Both the position numbers and the translations under genes were made by a program. From contig JANPYM010000014.1 of NCBI GenBank assembly GCA_025890175.1, forward strand, positions 1,393,637 to 1,457,636: a stretch of 64,000 nt of DNA. The letters are read 5' to 3'. Shown here one piece after another: positions 58,980 through 64,000 of this stretch; within the stretch, counting starts at the first letter, position 1, and each line of letters opens with the position of its first letter. The DNA comes from Ciborinia camelliae. Its lineage: Eukaryota > Ascomycota > Leotiomycetes > Helotiales > Sclerotiniaceae. The notes beneath the pieces are model-generated. The model did not search any database, was not told the origin of the DNA, and saw nothing but the letters and a program-made list of their open reading frames with translations.

Positions 58980-59560
58980 CTGATTGGGTTGTTTAAGTAT
59001 AGGGCTTTACAAGCTGCGCAGTACAAGCTGCAAGGGAGATCGTGAAGAGCTGTAGCCAATAATAAGAACGAGCCATAGGCGAAGGCTATTATTGGTCGGC
59101 CCGAGCGGCCGTACTCAAAGCTCGTAACATAACATTTAGATACTCTACAATAACGGCAGAGTATAGGGTAGGTATCTACCAGAAGATTGTAAATGAATTC
59201 AAGTTATTTACCGCTACGCTGTTATGATTTTGTTTTATTTATATATTTATATATTTATATTTATATTTATATTTCTATATATAAGTCTAACTTTAACTTT
59301 AAATTGAAGTCATAGTCATAGTAATAGTATCGAAATCACAAGTCACGGTGGTTGTAGTTAGATACTAGATAGATACTAGATAATTAGTATACGCTCGCTA
59401 ATTATATAGCGCTTAAGTTATTAATAAGGATTAAAGTTCTATCTAAACTCATCTAATCTAATCTAATCTCAATTGAAATTTAAAGTTAAAATTATATATC
59501 GAAAGGATTCGTTCTTATAAATAGATCAGTAGGTAGAAATAAAGAAGAAAGGAAAGAAAA
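58980..59560. mobile_element. Possible degraded transposon relic
   Basis: A block unlike its surroundings: a moderately GC-rich part (58995-59125) with a 9-bp inverted repeat (CCAATAATA ... TATTATTGG) around a GAACGAGCC-type loop, then about 430 bp of AT-rich sequence with TAATTATATAGCGCTTAAG-like stretches typical of repeats damaged by RIP. No open frame, target-site duplication or long terminal repeat could be established. Confidence 0.35.
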
Positions 59561-60139
59561 GCAAGTTTGGCCTAGTGAACCGTGACTTGGAGTTGGGGTT
59601 CTAGTTTAAGGGATGGATTTGAGTTGTCACGGTGGGGTGGAGGGTTTTGGAGAATGGAATGGGATGGATAGGATGAGTGAATGAGTGGATAGATAGACGA
59701 TAAATTCATGCTGAATGGATAATTATATGATTATTTTAGCTTGGGGTTAGGTTGAGTATTGGGCTAGATTGGGTTTGGTATTGGATAGATATTGAGAAGG
59801 AGAAGGAGAAGGAGAATTTTCTCTAATATCTCATAATATCTAATATCTTTTCAATCTCAATCTCATTTATATTTTTACATCTAAATTAATAAAGTAAATA
59901 GATAAAGTAGATAGAGTAGATAAAACTTTTATATAATTTATATCAAAACAAAACATACTTATACTACCAAAAGACTAATCTCCAAATCCTAACAACTACT
60001 CTTTTCATTCTCCCCCTACTCACCTCCCCTCTCCTCCCCTCACCTCCCTTACCTCTCTCACTTCCTTCACCTCCCTCACCTCCCTCACCTCCCTCTTCTC
60101 CATAAACACAATATCTCCCATCACCATCACCATCCCCTT

Positions 60140-60252
60140 CCTCTTCTTACCCCTTCTCTTCTTACCTCTTCTCTTCTTACCTCTTCTCTTCTTACCTTTT
60201 CTCTTCTTACCTCTTCTCTTCTTACCTCTTCTCTTCTTACCTCTTCTTTTCT
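60140..60252. repeat. 15-bp array (TTACCTCTTCTCTTC)n, about 7 units
   Basis: Near-perfect pyrimidine-rich minisatellite in the desaturase 3' flank. Confidence 0.88.
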
Positions 60253-60415
60253 CTCCTCCCCCCTCCCATTTTATCCCCAGCTATCCCACCATCCCCATCC
60301 ATCCCACCATCCCCATCCATCCCCATCCATTTCTATGCCATCCCATCCCATCCCCATGCCATCCCACCATCCATCCCATGCCATCCCATTCCATGCCCTT
60401 CTCCTCCCTTTATAT

Positions 60416-60461
60416 ACAGACACAGACACAGACACAGACACAGACACAGACACAGATACAA
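60416..60461. repeat. Hexamer array (CAGACA)n
   Basis: About seven units of ACAGAC followed by the variant CAGATA. Confidence 0.88.
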
Positions 60462-60516
60462 AGCTACCCACCTACCCACTCACCTTCCATCTCCTCTCAC
60501 CTTCCCATTTACCTCC

Positions 60517-60640
60517 CACTCACCTCCCACCTCCCACCTCCCACCTCCCACCATCCACCATCCACCTATCCACCATCCACCCATCCACCATCCACCATCC
60601 ACCATCCACCCATCCACCCATCCACCATCCACCCACCAAG
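60517..60640. repeat. CCACCT/CCACCATCCA repeat
   Basis: Imperfect C-rich units of 7-10 bases, purely low-complexity. Confidence 0.85.
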
Positions 60641-61403
60641 ACCGCAATCTATCGATACTATCTATATTCCCCTTTTAAATTTTAAGTTTTAAAAAAAGAC
60701 AAGGTCAGCTAAAGATAAAGATAAAGATCAAGGTAAGGTCAGCTAAGGTCAAGGTAAGGTAGAAAAGACGACCTACCAACCTACCTCCCACCCACCTACC
60801 CACCTACCACCACCTACCCACCCACCACCTACCTACCCACCCACCCACCAAACCAATCAAATCAAAGCGAGGAGTTCATTTGTCCCATCCCGTCCCGTCC
60901 TTTCACAATCCTCAAATCAATCCATCTATTGTATTCGATTCGATTCTATTCTATTCTATTGATCTTATCCTATCTACCATATCTACCATATCTACCATAT
61001 CTACTCAAGTATCTATGTATCTATGTATCTATCTATTCCATTCATCCAATCCCATCCAATCCCATCCCATTCCATCCTATCCTTCAATCCCATCTAAATA
61101 CACCTTTTGGAATTTGGTTTGGGCACTGATCCAAGCAACCAAGCAACCAACCAATCTATCTCTAAAAAGAAGAAGAAGAAGCTTGTCCTGAGTATGACAT
61201 GATATGACATGACATGACAAGACACGATGTGAAAAAAAAAGCATCATCTTTTGTGTGAAATCTCAAACTCCCCAACTCCTATCACCCCATCCATCACCAT
61301 CAATCATCACAGATTCCCGACTTGATATCATCTCCATCTCCATCTCGAATCTCCATCTCGACTCTTGAAACCCCCCATCAATCCATCAATCCATCCAACC
61401 ATT

Positions 61404-62898
61404 CTACTCTCCGATAACCTCGGCAAGAAGGGGTAAACCAGCCTTGGCGCGTTCTTGAACATTTTGACTCAATCTTCTTCCCGCATTGATGTTTCGGCTA
61501 GTCGACATGGCAGTGGCCATCGCACCACTCGAGACACCCTTGGAATTCGATTCTTTGGAAATCTCGGCTTGACCATTGGTGAGATCCTTGGCGTGAACTT
61601 CTCCTTCGCGGTTGTACAAGTTTCTATACATGAAGACACCAGATCCTTCCATTCCCTCGGATTCTTCGACGAATTTGCAAGTGCGTTGATTTCTCCAGAA
61701 AGCAGTCCAGAATGGCGTCTTGACATCAGCTCGGTAGTGTTGTCCCATGACCTTTCTGATATGTTGGCTGGCTTCACCGGCGTGGTAGAATGGGATGGTG
61801 GAGACCAAGTGATGACAGACATGGGTACCAATGATGTCATGGAAAAGATGGGTATCGATGAAACCGAGATCACGGTCAATAGTAGCGGTTGCACCACGAG
61901 CGAAATTCCAGGTGTTGTTATTGTAATGAGGCATGGAAGCATCGGTATGTTGAAGGAAGGTAATGGCAACTGTGAGAAAATATGTTAGTTTTGATTAATT
62001 GAGGGATGGGGGTAGAGGTAAACTCACCAATCCAGTTGTTAACCCACAACCATGGAATACCCCAAAGAACAATAACATTGAAGCTTCCAAAGACTTGACC
62101 AGCCCAAATCAAAGCACCAATCATGACAGCTACACCCACATCACTCAAGACGATCAAAGGTAACTCATGCTTCTTGTAAAATACACTATCCTCTCCGAAG
62201 TAGAAGTGAGAAATTCTCATTCCTTTAGCACCATCGTAATCTTGTCCAGTCAAGTTGGCAATCAAATATCCTGGCCATCCAAACAATTGATGAATGAATG
62301 CGTGCCAGAGAGAGTAAATTGGAGAATCCTCTGCCAATTCAGCAAACTCAATCATATTTGCCGAAGCCTTGTCTCCAAAGTGTCTCTTGACCCAACCCTC
62401 TCTGGTGTGTGGAACGAATGCTGTATCCTTCTCCATATTTCCAGTGGCTTTGTGATGTTGAGAGTGAGAAAGTCTCCAGGAGTGGAATGGCACAAGTAAG
62501 AAAGAATGCATGATCAATCCCATAGTCCAGTTCAATCTCTTGTTCTTGCTGAAAGCTCCATGACCGCACTCGTGTGCCAAGATCCAAATACCGGTGAAAA
62601 CAAATCCTTGAACGGTGGTATATGCGACCCAAGCTGCGAATCGAAGGTATGGGTTTGGAAGAAGTGGGATAAAGGTAACGGCGAGGTAGATGAGAGTTGA
62701 GAGGTAAAAGTAATCGCGGACGACGTATGCCATTGATCGGATAATCGAAGGTTTGAAGCAATGAGCTGGAATGGCATCGTGAATTTCCTTCATGGTATAA
62801 TTGGGGAGTTCGAAGACATTTCCATGCAAATCAAGATGTTGAGGTTGTTTTTCCTCAACGACGGTTTTGCTCGTCGAGGAGCGAGTTGAAGGTGCCAT
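61404..62898 (-). CDS. Delta-12 (oleate) fatty acid desaturase
   Basis: Endoplasmic-reticulum membrane enzyme converting oleate to linoleate on phospholipids with cytochrome b5 as electron donor. Exons 62898-62028 and 61969-61404 join in frame to 478 residues across a 58-nt intron. The three di-iron histidine boxes are present: HECGH at 109-113, HSQHH at 145-149 and HVCHH at 340-344. Hydrophobic segments lie between them (AAWVAYTTVQGFVFTGIWIL, LIVLSDVGVAVMIGALIWAG). PHYNNNTWNFARGATATIDR near 304-323 is characteristic of fungal delta-12 enzymes. An omega-3 desaturase is the main alternative but less likely. The start is the first ATG. Confidence 0.92.
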
Positions 62899-64000
62899 CT
62901 TGAATAGATTTCTTTTCCTCCAATTCGAATTGTTTTTAAGAGATTTGATCCTTTGATAGTATTTTCCTTCAGATCAATTGAATCAATTCAACGATCTTGA
63001 ATTTTTATGGAGGGAATTCTTTTGTTCCTGGGTTTTTTGTATGTAACGAAATGAATCAAAAAGCCACCGGAAGACCACAATAAGAAAATCCCAGATTTCT
63101 AGCACTTTTGAGAGAAGAAAAAGAGAAAATAAATATTGAACAAATTTCAAAAGAATGAAAGAGTAAAAGAAGAATTGAATGTTGTGTGTGGAATGATAAA
63201 GTTTATATGTAAGTACTGACTGTACTTGAGTAGTGTGAAATATAATAATTTTTACCTTGATCCTTAGCTTGAGGTTCGTTCGGTACAGAGTAGGGTTTTT
63301 CCCATCTCCCGTGGATTTATTTCCCATATAAAAAAAAGATTGGGAAAAAAAGGCCATTAAACTCTTAGGGTGAACCACGTTCCAAGGAGTTCTCCATTCT
63401 TTTGCCATTTTCCTTATTTATACTTTTTTCCAACTCAAATCTCTCCACTTTAAGGATTCATTTAAGGTTAAGATCCAATTTTAGGTACTTCTCAACAGTT
63501 TCTGGGTCGTTGAACTAACTTCCTTGAGAGTCGTGAGTTTTTGGGTTTTGGGGATGTTCAATATTCATGTCCGTTCATCAATTCAATTTACCTAAATTTA
63601 CCATTCCCCTATTAGGGATTGGCTATTTCTTCCTTCAATTGAAACTTCTGATTGGATCCGAGAGATAAGAAAGATTCCTTTCCTTCCATAGAAGAACCTT
63701 GGAAATACTGTCAGTGTCAGCGTCAGCAAATATTCTCCTTGAAAGGTAAGGCAGCACAGACTATACAGAATAGAGGAGAATGGTGAGATTGAAGAAGAAG
63801 AAGAAGAAGAAAAAAGGATCAATTGATTTGTGAAGGTGCGGACCTACCTACTCACGCAAGCCAGCATCTCTAAAGAAATGCGGCAGATACCCTTTGACTC
63901 AGGAGAGACATGTTCTAAAAGTTGAAACATGTTCAAAGTTTATCTTCATTATCATCCTGATGCATCTTCACCGGATTCTACTTCCCATCCCCATCTTCCT
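62899..64000. other. Upstream region of the desaturase gene
   Basis: AT-rich promoter and leader sequence. No gene is supported; short frames at 62983-63408 and 63598-63822 lack protein-like features. An AAG repeat lies at 63795-63815. Confidence 0.5.

Larger units (their letters stand above)
57936..61403. other. 3.5-kb convergent intergenic region
   Basis: No gene is supported between the wall-protein and desaturase genes. The plus strand is G/A-rich at 58400-59820 apart from an AT-rich relic, and C/T-rich at 59960-61400. Tandem CTTACCTCTTCTCTT, CACAGA and CCACCATCCA repeats lie in the second half. Confidence 0.6.

Overview
The window comes from a filamentous ascomycete nucleus. Genes carry short GT-AG introns (mostly 50-120 nt) with CTAAC/CTAAT-type branch points, and the products are typical of Pezizomycotina: RRM-Pumilio Puf protein, PEX26-like peroxin, Sgf73, Snf5, Rco1, Pds5 and an oleate desaturase. 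The abundance of TACCTAGGTA-type motifs and dense microsatellites between genes suggests a leotiomycete of the Botrytis/Sclerotinia kind, but that is an inference from general appearance, not a match. A run of ten N (46698-46707) marks an assembly gap.

Layout. 1-4523: RRM-PUM-HD RNA-binding protein (+). 6386-7700: weak uncharacterised locus (+). 11023-11825: two-exon secreted protein with an internally duplicated domain (+). 13075-14707: MFS transporter (-). 16060-17556: uncharacterised 464-aa protein (-), with a 228-bp heptamer array just upstream of its start codon. 19684-22212: DEDDh CAF1/PARN-type ribonuclease (-). 23133-24593: PEX26-like tail-anchored peroxin (+). 25621-27084: second MFS transporter (+). 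27671-29472: SAGA subunit Sgf73 (+). 33308-35606: SWI/SNF subunit Snf5 (-). 36821-38299: Ebp1/PA2G4-type pseudo-aminopeptidase (+). 39898-44877: Rpd3S subunit Rco1 with two PHD fingers (+). 47975-53229: cohesin regulator Pds5 (-). 55719-57935: Ser/Thr-rich GPI-anchored wall protein (+). 61404-62898: delta-12 fatty acid desaturase (-).

Exon models were built by hand from splice signals and checked for reading frame. Several recover coding sequence that single-exon reading would miss: the second domain of the secreted protein, a 15-nt micro-exon in the first transporter, a 65-residue last exon in the 464-aa protein, and a 48-nt cassette exon in the wall protein. Four chromatin or cohesion genes (Sgf73, Snf5, Rco1, Pds5) fall within 26 kb; they serve different complexes, and no operon-like linkage is implied.

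Most non-coding DNA is low-complexity tandem repeat. The three large convergent intergenic regions (29.5-33.3, 44.9-48.0 and 57.9-61.4 kb) share one architecture: the flank beyond each stop codon is purine/G-rich on the strand that matches the mRNA, and composition flips sharply near the middle. G-quadruplex-capable motifs lie in some of these flanks. This strand-asymmetric layout, and the heptamer array whose unit contains no stop in any forward frame, are the most unusual features seen. I found no CRISPR array, rRNA, tRNA, intact transposon, or recognisable secondary-metabolite cluster.
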